Below are positions 42,598 through 55,065 of a DNA stretch of 64,000 nucleotides, one piece after another (within the stretch, counting starts at the first letter, position 1; each line of letters starts with the position of its first letter). Made by a program: the position numbers and the translations under genes. The notes beneath the pieces are model-generated. The model made no database searches and was not told the DNA's origin. It was given only the letters and a program-made list of their open reading frames with translations. This stretch comes from Spodoptera frugiperda (Eukaryota > Arthropoda > Insecta > Lepidoptera > Noctuidae), in the NCBI RefSeq assembly GCF_023101765.2, contig NC_064218.1, positions 2,480,001-2,544,000 on the forward strand, in the 5' to 3' direction.

Positions 42598-42808
42598 TTT
42601 TTTTCTTTTATGGAATAAGCCGATACACGAGCAGACGGATCACCTGATGGTAAGCAATCACCGCAGCCCATGGACACTTGTAACACCAGGGGCGTTACAG
42701 CCATTTAGGAGTTAGGAATTTATGGGTTGATAGGGATTGGGAAGGGAGGTAATTGGGCCTCTGGTAACCTCACTCACACAACGAAACACAACGTAAGCGT
42801 TGTTTCAT
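42598..42808 (-). repeat. SINE-like repeat (family B)
   Basis: Reverse copy from the A tail (TTTTTTCTTTTATGGAATAA) through CCTGATGGTAAGCAATCACC to CACAACGTAAGCGTTGTTTC. Confidence 0.85.
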
Positions 42809-43287
42809 TTACAATCCGCCTAATTACTAAAGATAAAATTAATAAAACTCCAAATAAACGTTATAAAATCGAGATAACATTAGCTAGAACACCCATACGA
42901 ATTCATAAGAAAAACAAATTAATAAAGAAACCAGTTCTTTACATAATCTTCATAATTTCTGCGCCGGACATGTAACATTGCTCCCACACGCCTTTCTACC
43001 GTCGCCGAGTGAGTCACAGATTGACATTTCTATCAAACCACGCCTTAAAAGCTGAAGATTGCTTTGTATTCTATACTAGGTCTTGCCCACGGCTTCCTTC
43101 GTGATAATGTAGATTTTTATCGGATCTAAATCACTCTTCAATTATTAAGAATTAAGTTTTACTTTTGAAAATGAAAACACATTACGCTAGCAAATATAGG
43201 CAAAAGAATTTTGATAAATTTAACTTTTAAGAGATTTATGTGATCTCCAGTTGTCATATGCCTATTATAACTCAAAAGTGAACTGTT
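42809..43287. other. AT-rich with a dispersed repeat end
   Basis: 43077-43112 (ACTAGGTCTTGCCCACGGCT) is a repeat end of the class at 15130. Nothing else recognised. Confidence 0.5.
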
Positions 43288-43418
43288 GGTAAAAGGGTAC
43301 CGTTGTTTTATTCTACTTTTCCTACAAATGAATTATTGATCCAAACAGTAGGTAAAAGGGTATCGTTGTTTTATTCTTAACCACTTTTCCTACAAATGAA
43401 TTATTGATTCAAACAGTT
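43288..43418. repeat. Tandem duplication, about 65-bp unit
   Basis: Unit 1 (43288-43350) and unit 2 (43351-43418) both read GGTAAAAGGGTA then CGTTGTTTTATTCT and CTTTTCCTACAAATGAATTA. Unit 2 has a 5-base insertion and few changes. Confidence 0.88.
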
Positions 43419-43575
43419 AAATAACACACACGTCAATATTTCAAATAGATGAGGCCGGCATTTCCTATCCCTAATAACAAGGATCTCTTTTAAACAGACA
43501 ATAAATAGAGGATAATTGCCAAGTTGATTCTGTAGTGGTCAGCGGTGATTTTACGACACTCATTTTCATTTGAAA

Positions 43576-43654
43576 GTGAGTTAATGTGATTACCATGGTC
43601 TAAGTTACTTAAGGGCTACACTTTCTTCAACAGCACAGTCTATAATAAAACATT
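43576..43654 (+). repeat. Direct repeat, copy 1 (79 bp)
   Basis: GTGAGTTAATGTGATTACCA to AGTCTATAATAAAACATT, repeated at 44112-44190 with a few mismatches. Confidence 0.85.
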
Positions 43655-44111
43655 ATCATAATGTAACTACTATTTTTATTTTCATCTATAGGAAAAAATA
43701 AATAGTAACAATAGTCCATTTTATTCAGAACAAGACAAATTCAAAGACTAATTAGGAGGATGGTTGATATTTTTGGTGATCGAAAGACTGGCTACTACTT
43801 TAATCAAAGGTTAGGTATTGCCATTTGGCAATGATTGGGCATTTACCTCACGACTGCAATGAGGATATTTTTTTCGATGCCGTAAGCTAGATTTTCTATT
43901 ATTATCATACCAAGTATTCTATTTAAAGAGAACTCTAATAAAACCTCGTAATAAACCATGAATCTTAAACACAATGACTTGTAACCTTCATAAAGCTTAA
44001 TTATCGGATATCCTTACGAAACTAGTTTCTGAGATATTCAACATTTTCGGTTTTTGTAAAAAAATCCCGAATTGATTACAAAAACATCAATAAATAAAAA
44101 AATACTGGTTG

Positions 44112-44190
44112 GTGAGTTAATGTGATTACCATGGCTTAAGTTACTAAAGGGCTATACTTTCTAAAGCAGCACAGTCTATAATAAAACATT
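44112..44190 (+). repeat. Direct repeat, copy 2 (79 bp)
   Basis: Second copy of 43576-43654, lying between the outer and inner left arms of the palindrome. Confidence 0.85.
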
Positions 44191-44206
44191 CAAAAACATC
44201 TTAATT

Positions 44207-44502
44207 TGCAAAATTTTGTTAAAAATGATCTTTCCTACGACGAATACATGCCCGAACACACTTCCTTATCTCTATGACGTTCACTCTTGGGCTGAATATG
44301 CGTTTTATTTCGTCACTATGTTTTGGAGAAGAATTTCGATGCTCGGCCAATTCCCTTTGCATAAACATGGGACTTCATGTAAAAATCAACCAACGTTAGA
44401 TTCTGGACACCGCAATTGCCGTGTAGTTGGACCCCCATGCCAATATAACGCCTGGGAACCAAGGTATCCAACCATTGCCTCACAGTAGTTCGATAGTGAG
44501 CT
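44207..44502 (-). pseudogene. Transposase C-terminal remnant, left copy
   Basis: The minus frame (ORF 44316-44573) includes YRTTVRQWLDTLVPRRYIG and NLTLVDFYMKSHVYAKGIG. This matches the 'RWIGRGG...SPDLTPLDFFLW..KSLVY' region near the third catalytic residue of mariner/Tc1-like DDE transposases, from memory of the family. It lacks the N-terminal two thirds. Confidence 0.65.
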
Positions 44503-44603
44503 GGATAGACTAATATCACAATATCCATTATTAGCCACAAAAAAGTCAACAAAATCCGAAAAAAGTAAGCCATCGTTAGCGCATCGCGGTTTTAATTCAA
44601 ATG

Positions 44604-44643
44604 TTTGCAATTATCATAAATAATTTGCAATTATCATAAATAA
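44604..44643. repeat. Perfect 20-bp tandem pair
   Basis: TTTGCAATTATCATAAATAA twice in a row, at the centre of the palindrome region. Confidence 0.9.
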
Positions 44644-44779
44644 TTATTTGATTGGACCCTATTTTTCATCCAACAATTTAAATGGTGAGAATTATGAAAA
44701 AAAATTAAAGAATGTGCATGAATGAATTTATTCTACTTATTGAATTAATTTATTAATTTGATTGACGAATTTATTCCAC

Positions 44780-45113
44780 ATGACGATTGTCAAGTGCATT
44801 ATCGAACTATTGTGCGGCAATGGTCGAAAACATTGATTCTCAGGCATTGGATTAGTAGGGCGGTCCAACTACATGGCATGCACAATGACCAGAACCTAAC
44901 GCCGGTTGATTTTTACATGAAGTCCCTTGTTTATACAGAAAGAATTGGCCGTGTATCGTAATTCTTCTCCGAAACATATTTGAAGATAATTACGAAATAA
45001 GACGCATATTCAGTCCAAGAGTGACCGTCATAGAGATAAGAAAGCGTGTTCGGGCATGTACTCGTCATAGGGGAGGTCACGTTGAACAAAATTTTGCAAA
45101 TTAAGATGTTTTT
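44780..45113 (+). pseudogene. Transposase C-terminal remnant, right copy
   Basis: The plus frame contains HYRTIVRQWSKTLILRHWIS and NLTPVDFYMKSLVYTERIGR, homologous to the left copy. After a frameshift, the family-typical end RVRACTRHRGGHVEQNFAN and a stop can be read at about 45043-45103. Several stops and shifts make it dead. Confidence 0.7.
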
Positions 45114-45615
45114 GAAATTGCGCTTTTCTCTTTACACTCTACTTATCATCAATTAATTCATTTGTTTTTGGGAATATTGTAAATAATTTAACGTTTCTGG
45201 GTAGGTAATAAACCAAGGAAGTTTTTCTAATAGTTTGTACGCTTAGTGTCATATATTTTTTTCAAAATAAATCCAGTTATCTATTGACCAAATTAGTGAA
45301 ACAAAACAAAATTTCATAGGAAATTACTTGCTATTTTAAAACGAATGATATTTCTGCCATTATTAGTATTTATAAATGATAACTGATGTATTGGCAACTG
45401 ATTAAAACTAAAATAACTAAAATCCAACCAGTATTTTTTTATTTATTGATGTTTTTGTAATCAATTCGGGATTTTTTTACCAAAACCAAAAATGTTGAAT
45501 ATCTCAGAAACTAGCCACTTTCCGCCCAAGGACCTCAGAGCTATTTTTGTAGGAAATTAGTTATATTATCACCTCCCGAGAGGAATACGTCGAATTCAAA
45601 GTCACCCTGTATATA

Positions 45616-46271
45616 AACTAAAGCAACATCTACATTCTTACCGACTCGTTGTAAGGGAAAACTCATGAATGGCATTCACATAAGAGGCCAGATTCATTCA
45701 TGGGAAAGATTCGCTTACTACGTAATTTCTAACAATAATTACTGGTTTTTGTTGGCTAAAGAACTGGGTCTACCATAGTCTCCCACTCCTCACGTAGCGG
45801 TACAACGATTACGTAATAAAGAAGTAAAGAAAATAGCTCCCACATGGTTTGACAAAGCGAGGTGGTATCACCATGTATGGGCTCCTCGGTGGTCACCAAC
45901 CACACCACAGTAATGACCATATATGATTGATGTGAGCAACAGCTCCAATTTTGTTATGACCGGCTTGTTTTGTCCAATATCTATTTTTGGTGCCTATAAA
46001 GAATTGATTTTGTCGCCGATTCCTATGTTGGTGTTAATCGCGATGTCAAATTAATTAGCTTTGGTTGCTATGTAACTTATTCCTAATACAATGCCTATTT
46101 TGACGTGAAGATATTAAGAGATCATAGATATAAATATTTCTATGAAAGAGATACACTCATCTCAACCAATTTTCTTTTGACCTTTTCACAGCACATTGGG
46201 CCTATCAATTAATTTTTACCTGATTCAACTAACTCGTAATTTATGGAGAACATTTTTTTATTTTGTGTTTT
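45616..46271. other. Nothing recognised
   Basis: No gene or named repeat. Confidence 0.55.
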
Positions 46272-46446
46272 AAAAAACCGTTGTCCTACTCTAGGATTTT
46301 CTCCAGTGTCATGAGTGCGTTTACGAACATACAAGTTTACTTACATATCACACTCAGACCCGAAACAGCAATGTGTTGATCACACAAAGCTATACGCTTC
46401 GAGCGGGAATCGAGCCGGTTGCCACGTTGAACGCGGCGCCGACCAG
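46272..46446 (-). repeat. tRNA-derived SINE (family C), diverged
   Basis: TAGGATTTTCTCCAGTGTCA, GTGCGTTTACGAACATACAA, AGACCCGAAACAGCAATGTG and the head GCGGGAATCGAGCCGGTTGC. Confidence 0.82.
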
Positions 46447-46842
46447 TCCTACATGTACCCTATATTCCAATATAAACAAATACCAAGTTACTCTCACTCA
46501 CTTTCCTAGAGATAGATCAGCATCGAGAGCTCGTTGATATAAAGTCAGTATGCGTACTATCGATAGTCCGTCACGTACTGAATTAAACATAATATGACCC
46601 ACAACGAGCGGATGGGCAGACAACGAGGCCATTCATGTCCTTTCCTTTGGCATGAGCCAGTGAAAACCGGACCCAGACCTCAAACTATTGATTGTTTTGT
46701 ATGTTTATTAGTGGAAGAAGATAATGGTGGATTGTTGATTACAGAAACATTATTAAGTTGTGTACAAAAGCTATATGAATTAAGAATATATTGTCATAAT
46801 GTTTAAGCCGCGGAGATCTGTGTTCAACAGTAAGGATGCTTT
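46447..46842. other. Nothing recognised
   Basis: Open frame 46594-46806 (plus) has no family resemblance. Confidence 0.5.
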
Positions 46843-47130
46843 TCATGTAGCTATGCTACGAAGATGTAATAGCTGAGCTGTGAAACTATGTGACTGTTTC
46901 TACTGATACTAAGCTATGTAGCTGTGCGAGAAAGATGCGCAGCTCGAGTATGCAATGTATCGATAGTTCCCTACTAGCCATCCATAGCACGTATCCATAA
47001 CACGCATCCATAGCACGCATATTTCCATATAAAAAACCTAGTTTAAATGAGTCCATTTCCACCAGTACCAATATGATGGGTGGAAGCCAAACGCATCCAC
47101 AGCAACGTAGCATAGCACATCTCTGGTGTA
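46843..47130. repeat. Dispersed MITE-like repeat (family H), longest copy
   Basis: GTAGCTATGCTACGAAGATG on the left and GCAACGTAGCATAGCACATC on the right are inverted in part. It contains three tandem-like CCATAGCACGCAT words (46978-47022). Matches 17653-17820 and 30580-30700. Confidence 0.75.
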
Positions 47131-49641
47131 AAAACCCTAAGTCTGACTAATACTTAGCTCTAAGTTCACATTAAAGTGCCTACAAAATGGTGTCACTTGA
47201 TCCGTACCTTTAAATAAACATGAATGTAGTGGACATACCAGAGACACGAGAGATCGGTGTCAGCTATGAATGGCGGTGTCGGGTGCACGCGACCTTGCGC
47301 CTACGCACCGTGCCCGATACCCTGCATTGTACGTGGGCATCTTCTTGCCACTGCACTCGAGTAAACGGGATTTTCTTGCTTCTCTCAATGCCATTAAGAG
47401 TAGGAGGTTGCAATTTTAGAAAAGTTTTCAAAAAAATCATAGCTGAATGGCTGAAGAATTAGTTTTAAGTAATTAAAATTATTGTACTTTATTTTGTTAT
47501 ATAGGTATTTATATATACATACATTGAAGTATTTTGTATCTTTTTAACTGTATAATGTTTTGGCTCAAGCTGTAAAATTATGTACAGTTTTTTTTACTAA
47601 TAAATAAATCGCTGATTTTTTTATTTTTCTGTATTTATTTATTAATGGTATACCACTTTATTAACTCCATTGTCCAAGTACTTGTAGGGCCATGAAATCA
47701 ATTTGGTAGAGGTTACGTTTTTACAACATATCCAACCTCACGTACGACGTACGTCTTTCAAACAACAAAAACCTCACGAATTTGACTTCTCCAACCTTAG
47801 AAATTGTCCACAATGACTGGATAAACGTAACAAAACTGACAACTAACAAGTACCCACTGTTTGGTAACACTCTTACTTTCCAACTTATAATTTTGCAGCG
47901 TCACTTAAATACCCTATTTCCGTCTCATTTCCTCTTATGAAAGATCTCAATTGTGCGAGGGAGATAACAGATCTGTGTCGATACGGAAGTTGGTTTTATC
48001 GTAAGGAAGACAGGGTAACAATGGGGATAGTTGTATAACGTTGTTCCGAGATTTAAAAGTTATGTTGGTACATGGCATGTGTCAGGTGTGCCAACATGCA
48101 GTTACTAGTCACCATAGATAACATATTCTTTTTTTTATTTGCAAAGAGAAAGCTTTTGAAGGGCCTACAGTTTTATTGTTTCTTCTGCATGGGGTTATCT
48201 TAATTAATATCTCATTAATAACAATTGTATGTACATTTTATGTGTGGATTATAATAGATATACGTCACGGTTGCTAGCTGTGTATGAGTGGTTTGTACGT
48301 TTTGTATACAGAACGGCTTTTACATGTGATATAAATTACTCAAACAATGACACTAATCGGAGTTTAAAACATTAATTTGTTTTAAATAAACACAATTTCA
48401 ATTAAGCACAAGTTCTTATGAGAAACGAACGGAACACGTGTAAAAAAAACAATTATTAAAATTAAGAATAATGGGAAAAGTTACCTACCGCTGTACGGTA
48501 TAATTAAAATTGCCCCAAACTAAAATACTTAAAACCTCATTTGTGAAACATGGTATTACAAGTTTTAATGAAAACTGTTCTTTGACTATTAAACACGCGA
48601 CTCATATTACAAAGGCCATTAAATTAGTGCAGATGGACAAGTGAAAGCCAAACGTTAGTAAAAGTATTAGAAATTAGTGATCATTCATAATAAATCATAC
48701 ATATGTATGTATTCATAAATCTCTGTGATTGCATGAGAGCACATCACACACTTCATCTACAATTAATTGTGCGAGATCAGAATCATGAAATGTAAAGCAC
48801 ATCTGTATTAAATATGCCACAGACAACATTTGTCATGTCCAATTTAACTTGTCAACTCTATTTGATCAAGTTGTCAGACTTCTTTGCAAAAGATTTATAA
48901 GTATACCGTTTTGTAGAATCTATTTTAATTTCTTTATGTGCTTATGTTACAAGGAGACAACCAATTCACCTCATAAATAACCAAATCCATAAATAAAATG
49001 TAAAATAAACTCTCTTTTATTTTATTTCGCGCCAAAACTTTGACAGTTGTTCTTATTAATCATCGCCACAGATTAAATATGAATAAAAGTTTTCGGAAAT
49101 TAAAAAGTTTGTCTGCAATATTAACTACGTTGTTTCTGTACATCTTTTTGCATTTTGATTACAGTATTTTAAACCGGGATTTAATTAAAACAATAATTAC
49201 TGATGTTCACTGAGTAAAGTGGGAAAGAGTTGCCAAAAACTTGATTAATTTAAAAAGGCTGGTGACCTGACCTGGCGGCCTTCTGGCGCAGGTTCTCACG
49301 TCCGAATGTATTTAATATACCGTAACATTATTTAACACAATGTTTAAGTTTTAGGTCGACGAGATAAACATAACTTAATTCACACCGTAGATAGAAATGT
49401 TACCTAGCATCTTATCTCACCATTTCATCTTTCACGATGATGCATCTTAAAACTTGAGGTCTTCTTTTAAAGCGGATATAAATTTTCGTTGTCTAACAAT
49501 AAATTATGTAGTTAATTACCTACATTCCTTGTTATTAAGACATTTTTTACATAGAAATAGAACTCGTAAATTATGTAAAATGTTTACTAGAGAAAACGCA
49601 TCCAATGACAGTTAGGTCCAAGTGGATAAAATCAATTTAAG
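47131..49641. other. Intergenic or intronic, one orphan frame
   Basis: 47220-47462 (plus) encodes 80 residues in a GC-richer patch (YEWRCRVHATLRLRTVPDTL) followed by AATAAATAAA near 47598. No domain recognised. The rest is AT-rich with nothing seen. Confidence 0.4.
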
Positions 49642-50790
49642 GTAACCTAACCAAATAAGGCCTACCTTATTTTTATTACCGCCTAGCTCGTAGGTTTAAA
49701 ATGACAATGGGCTGATAATTTCAAAATCTTATATTTATTTATTAAACTTTGTAATAATGGAATCAAAATGTCTTTAGAAACAAAATTTACAATTTTATAA
49801 ACACAAATAACTAAAGTGTCACTTTGGCCTTATTGGGAACCCTATGTCTTAATAAGGCCTCAATAAAAACTAGTAAGTATTCAACTTCTTAATTATAACA
49901 AAACTTTGTCAATGCTTATAATAAATGTAATGAGATCTTATTAATTAATTTTTGTCATTACACATCAGGCTAAACGAGTTTCTCATCATGTATACCCAAG
50001 TAACATCTTTGAAGTCATCGGTACCCCAGCATCAGTCAAACGAATGAGAATAACTTCTTGTTCTGTAGCCAATTTAGCGACCGACCTAGCTTTCGTGTAG
50101 TGGAAACCACTCTTTAGATGATGCGTACTTCTTTGGATGTTATATCTGGCTGCAGCAGCCTACCGGGTAAAACAGGGTGTATAAAATTCGAAGGGTGAAT
50201 AGATACTATGAAGAATTTCCCGATATCCATTCACCCCTTTTCTGTATCTATTCACCCCGTTTACCCCTTTCTACCATTTTAACAGCGTTTTCCATCTTTT
50301 GCAAAATCCATTGGCTTTCTTTTTGACAGAAGCTGGTGATCCGTTTTCTTTGAAATTACTGAAAAACAACTATGCCGTAATAAGGCCTACACGTTTTTTT
50401 TGTAGGCTTTATTAAGGCATGGCACATAGGTAAACAAAACAACGATTATATGAAATACACCGATATTATAGCTATTTCACTTATGTGAGGAGATGGCTAA
50501 ATGTATAATTGTCATACAGACAAAACACGGTACGTCGTATACTGATAAATATAAAAATACTAACAGTTTACGCTACTCGAATTTTATAAAAACTAAAGTG
50601 CGCTCCACGTCGTGATTGTTTTCGTCTGTAGGTTCCAACATAATCGCGGCACGGGTTGCTTGCTGTGCTCAAATTAGTTAAGTAATGTGCATGCACACTT
50701 CTACAAACTTTGGCGACCATTTGACATCGGGAAGATGGAAATTTTCAAAATAGGCTTTATTGGGGCATAGGCCTTATTTGGTTAGGGTAC
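49642..50790. mobile_element. Non-autonomous TIR element with repeated AATAAGGCCT motif
   Basis: Ends are inverted: GTAACCTAACCAAATAAGGC at 49642 and the reverse complement of GTACCCTAACCAAATAAGGC ending at 50790. Inside, AATAAGGCCT or its complement recurs (about 49829, 49851, 50391) with AGGCTTTATT variants at 50405 and 50751. Near 50190-50260 the word GGGTGAATAGATAC or its complement occurs three times, two of them forming a hairpin. No transposase frame is visible. No clear target duplication, so the superfamily is open. Confidence 0.75.
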
Positions 50791-52387
50791 TATACAACCT
50801 TTAACATTAGGTATTATTATCCTAAAAGTACTCTAAAGTCCTATGTTATACGTTATTTGAAACTGCATACTACTGATCAAAATATTTGAACTAACAAACC
50901 TTACAATTCATTAAGCTTAATTAAATATTTTGACTGTAACACCTACACTCTATAGGTGTGCTAATGCGAGACGAAGCTAAAAAAGGGTTCTTGGTCCTTA
51001 AATAAATTCTTACGTTTATTTTGTTTAAATACTTTATATACCCTCAAATAAATTTAAACTTTATCCACCTTTCCTTTCCTTTCCATCAGTTCTCATATTG
51101 AATGTAAAGGTACCACGTGAAAGTAATAAGGATTAACGCATGACACAATTATCTTTTATCCCAGCTTCCACAAAACAACTCATTCTTTACTTTCAGTTCA
51201 CATTAATGGGACTAACGACTCGCCATATTTATTACATTATTGCAAAAAGCACTTAATCCACTTCAGAACTGAGATATCAAGCACTCGGAATAGACGGCGG
51301 ACTGTTGCGATATTGCAGACTTTAATGGCTACTGCACAATGGTATTCTTTGTCTAATGCTGCTTTTATAACAAGTGTAGTTTGAACAATATTAAAGAACA
51401 TCTGTTAATTGATAGTACCTACTGACTAAATTGCTGTTAGGACTCTTGTCTACTACTGAACATAGGCCTTCTTCGATAACTTACAAACTAGCCAGTTAAG
51501 AGCTTCATCTCGATAGAATCACTGACCTGATTTACCTAGCTTGTCAAAAATATTTGTTTCTTATTTATACACTTCTTTGTACGCCATAAATCAAAAAAGA
51601 AGAATTATGAAAAACAATATATTATTTGTACAATGTTATGGTCGGTCTACAAAATAAAAAAGCGGTCTTATCGCAGAATGCTACTCGTATATTCTGTACT
51701 TACATCTTTTTTACAATACTCACATGAAACTTGAGCTACTTATTAACCCAAATACACGCTATTGTTTGCAAAACGACAACTAAGTTCTTATTTCAAGGAC
51801 AAAACGTGACTCGTTACAAGAACCCTACCATTAAACTCCTAATAACTGGCTGCTACCGAAATAAACACTATAATCAAAAATTGTTGCTACACAATTACAT
51901 GAAGATAAATATTTAGTAGGCGAGCGGGTTCCCACAAGTTCAAAGCAATGCAAACACTAGACAATAAATCATTTCGTCATTTACCAACAATGGTGAATGA
52001 ATCTAAAGTAAAAGGTTTAAGCTTCGTAGGCGACTGTGCAAATTGTGCTGTTCTGTGCAGACTGTGCTTGTGCGTTTATGCACTAGACGCCGTGGGAATA
52101 TCTAATAACGGTTATGTTAACAAAGCTGTTTTCGCGTCGCTGAGCGGTGAGAGTAAATAAAAAGCGCATGAGAAGCCTTCGTTCGACTATGTTTTAAAAT
52201 ATTCGCCTTTTGTTTCCGGGTTCCTGTTGGTCAGATATGAGGCCACGTTTCGTTGTTTCATCAAACTTATTATAAAAAAACGATTCATTATTAAAGCTTA
52301 AAACTCTTACGCATCCTGTATTAGTTTGTAGTGGTAGTGGTAATCATCTCCAACGACCTGTATCCATGAAGGTAATGAAAAATTTAT
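50791..52387. other. AT-rich, nothing recognised
   Basis: A small old repeat piece (CTACTGAACATAGGCCTTCT) at 51453; otherwise nothing. Confidence 0.55.
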
Positions 52388-52496
52388 ATGATATAAGCCG
52401 GTAAACGATCTGACGGATCACCTGATGGTAAGCAATCGTCGCCGCCCATGGACACCCGTAACACTAGAGGCGTTCCAAGTGTGTTCCCGGCCTTTA
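52388..52496 (-). repeat. SINE-like repeat (family B), 3' fragment
   Basis: AAGCCGGTAAACGATCTGAC, ATCACCTGATGGTAAGCAAT, GCCGCCCATGGACACCCGTA. Confidence 0.82.
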
Positions 52497-54416
52497 CTCT
52501 TATCTTCAGAGATAAATTGCGTAAGATCTTTTAAAGTAATAAACACCAAAATTCATAAGTATTGCCCGTGGTTGAGCTTTATAAAGAGCCTATTCAACGT
52601 TTTTAAAGCACTCCGTGGAATTCAAAGTGCTGCCTTTAGGCATGAACAAGGAACTCGTCAAGTTCCCTGCAGCGTTCGCAATAAATAACTTTTTTGCACC
52701 AACACAAAATAAAATATGGAAAACCCAATTGAGTTACAAAAATTCTCATTTTTTTGTCAACATTCCCACGTTACTGTGAATACTTGAATTTGGTTATTTG
52801 TGCCGCTTTTTTTTTAATCCGGATTGTGGGCCACAGGAACAACTTCTTTAGGTCGTCTCTGAAGTTTTCTTAATACCTATGCAAACTTTTAATTTTTGTA
52901 TTTATGTTATGATGATTTTGAATAGATACTCTGAATCTGTTACATGTACATTGGCACTTTTGCCTACTCCTTTGGGGATAAAAGGCGTAACGATTCGTTC
53001 GCTCTGAATTCTATGATAAATATTGTTATCACGTAAACATCTAATAAAAAAAAATGTTATCAGAAAGTCGTGTTTTAAGAACAGCCAGCCAGCAAGGTTT
53101 TAAGTTTACCTAATAACTATAAAAAGTTTTCAAATTCGACGGTTAGTTTTTGGGACTTTTTATGTCATATACATACAAAATAATAATATTACATGGTCTA
53201 AGCATTTAAATGGTATTTATAAAACCCACATAAGACCATCAAATCCCACTCTTAAACTATTTGCCGCCATTTAGGTATTTGTAGACTCTTTTGCCAAGTT
53301 GATGTGCCAAAAAGCCATAAATTAGCTAATTCTAACATCCTACGATGTTCCCACACAAGTGTACAGTCGACTACAGCGTTTGCATGCAGTATAGTGCTGA
53401 TAAAATCAATGTTTTTGGATAAAAAGTTAGAGAATTATGGATCTTAAACAAATACGGCTAAGGAAAGCAAAAATACTTATTATGCCACAAATATTTTAAC
53501 TGCCTACGTTGTAACAGTCTCAGCGTGATTAACGAACAAACATCGAAACAAACTTCTCAAGAAGGTAATAATTCTGTTGTCTTCTTACAGAACTTATTAC
53601 ACAGCTACACTGAACTATGCTTCAATTGGACAACTGATTCATCTTCATCATCAAGAATTTCCTCTGCAAAAGAGGTGTTTACCATAATCTCGACAAATCT
53701 TTTGGCAATCGGAATTTTAAAGGTTCAGATTTATCAAAAGGCGCTGTTGTTCGATCTGTATTTAATGTAAACTGAATATTTGCGTTATCCACGCTTCGAT
53801 AACACCTATTGATCGATACTTAGGAAAATGAAACTATAGCTTAGTAAAAATTAAACACTCTTTATTTTGCAGACCATATATTTTCTAAACACAAAATTAA
53901 TAGAACATGGGCATTACATTACATATGGCAGATAAATTCATTGAATACAAAGTCTCGTAGGTTGGCCAGTTAGAATGTTAAATAGGATTATATTCTCGCA
54001 TTAGAATACATTACTGTCTCCGTTTGGTGTGTCTAATTAAATGACGTAATGTCATACTCGTTCCGCTGACCATTTGCATTTTATTGTAGGCGATGGTATC
54101 CGAAAGCTGTAAAGTACCAAAGGGCACTCTTTATAAGCCAAGGTTGGATAACTGGGCGGCGTCCATCATGGGCCGCATCATCACTTATCAACAGGCGAAA
54201 TAAAGACCAAACGACGACACAACAAACGTAAAAAAATATTTGGTTATCTGGTGAAGTGCTTATAAAGCTTAAGACTAATTTAAATATAAGGTATGGTGGT
54301 GAGATGCATGGGAGTTTTCGATTATAAATACACATTTCTCAATGAATGGTATAAAATCTAGATTCCAAGAAATGTTTGTGTTGGTTCATAAGTCTGTAAT
54401 ATATGTTCCAGTGTTT
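52497..54416. other. AT-rich, one SINE scrap
   Basis: 52961-52990 (TGCCTACTCCTTTGGGGATA) matches the tail of SINE family I in plus orientation. No exon found; the frame at 53525-53770 shows no family features. Confidence 0.5.
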
Positions 54417-54500
54417 TCATGGTTGTATCTACTGTAGATCCTGGCTTACAGGAGTTGCAGCAGTGTGGGAGGTTGTGGCGGGCTTGTCCCTTTAACAAAA
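54417..54500 (-). repeat. Dispersed repeat (family J), copy 2
   Basis: CATGGTTGTATCTACTGTAG and ATCCTGGCTTACAGGAGTTG, reverse complement of 29458-29525. Confidence 0.65.
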
Positions 54501-55065
54501 AAAAGTCTGTGATATATACCTAAGTGGGTTTGACCAATAGAACGAGCTAATCTATAATGTCTTTCGAAACGCTGACACTTACTACAATACTCCGATTAAG
54601 TACTTTTGAGCCTTCTTGAAGGTTATCTGAGAAAATGAAACGTTGGACATTACAACAGTATCTATAGGTAAAAAACACTTCTTGGAAAATATCCAACCAT
54701 CTTTTGTACTCCAACCACACCACAAATCCACATGTCACGCAGTATTAACTCACTTCTCCATATTAACGGCCCGTAACCCAAGGCCCGAAGACATTCTGAT
54801 CTAAATAAGATTTCTAAACACATACACGCGGACGGACACAAAAACTAACATTACTTCGTGTAGCGGTGTGTAATTTGCATCAGACATTAAGTACGGCACC
54901 GTACTGTGTACTGCTACTAGCAAGGTTAGCTGATACAGTCCAGGGTATGCGTATGTATTTTGCTTATGGTGTATCTTGACTTCTGGAGGCAATAAGTAGT
55001 GCAATGATAACACGTTCAAAAATCACTTGGCTCAATATGGTAAAAATGCCTGTTTGAACGTCCCT
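54501..55065. other. Nothing recognised
   Basis: AT-rich, no signal. Confidence 0.55.

Larger units (their letters stand above)
44021..45615. mobile_element. Large imperfect palindrome made of two inverted DNA-transposon remnants
   Basis: The outer arms 44021-44111 and 45424-45514 are near-exact reverse complements (ACTAGTTTCTGAGATATTCA; AACATCAATAAATAAAAAAA). Inner arms of about 300 bases (44192-44502 and 44780-45113) are also inverted and both encode the C-terminal part of the same transposase. On the right the element continues to GTCACCCTGTATAT at about 45601-45614, a plausible terminus; the left equivalent is missing. Likely two copies inserted head to head or a rearranged element. Confidence 0.75.

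Noticed and set aside
44216..44488. 90-residue plus-strand ORF
   Set aside because: Antisense to the left transposase remnant; the minus frame has the family motifs.
47220..47462. 80-residue ORF as a new gene
   Set aside because: No conserved domain, no splice or promoter context I can support; kept only as a note in the spacer entry.
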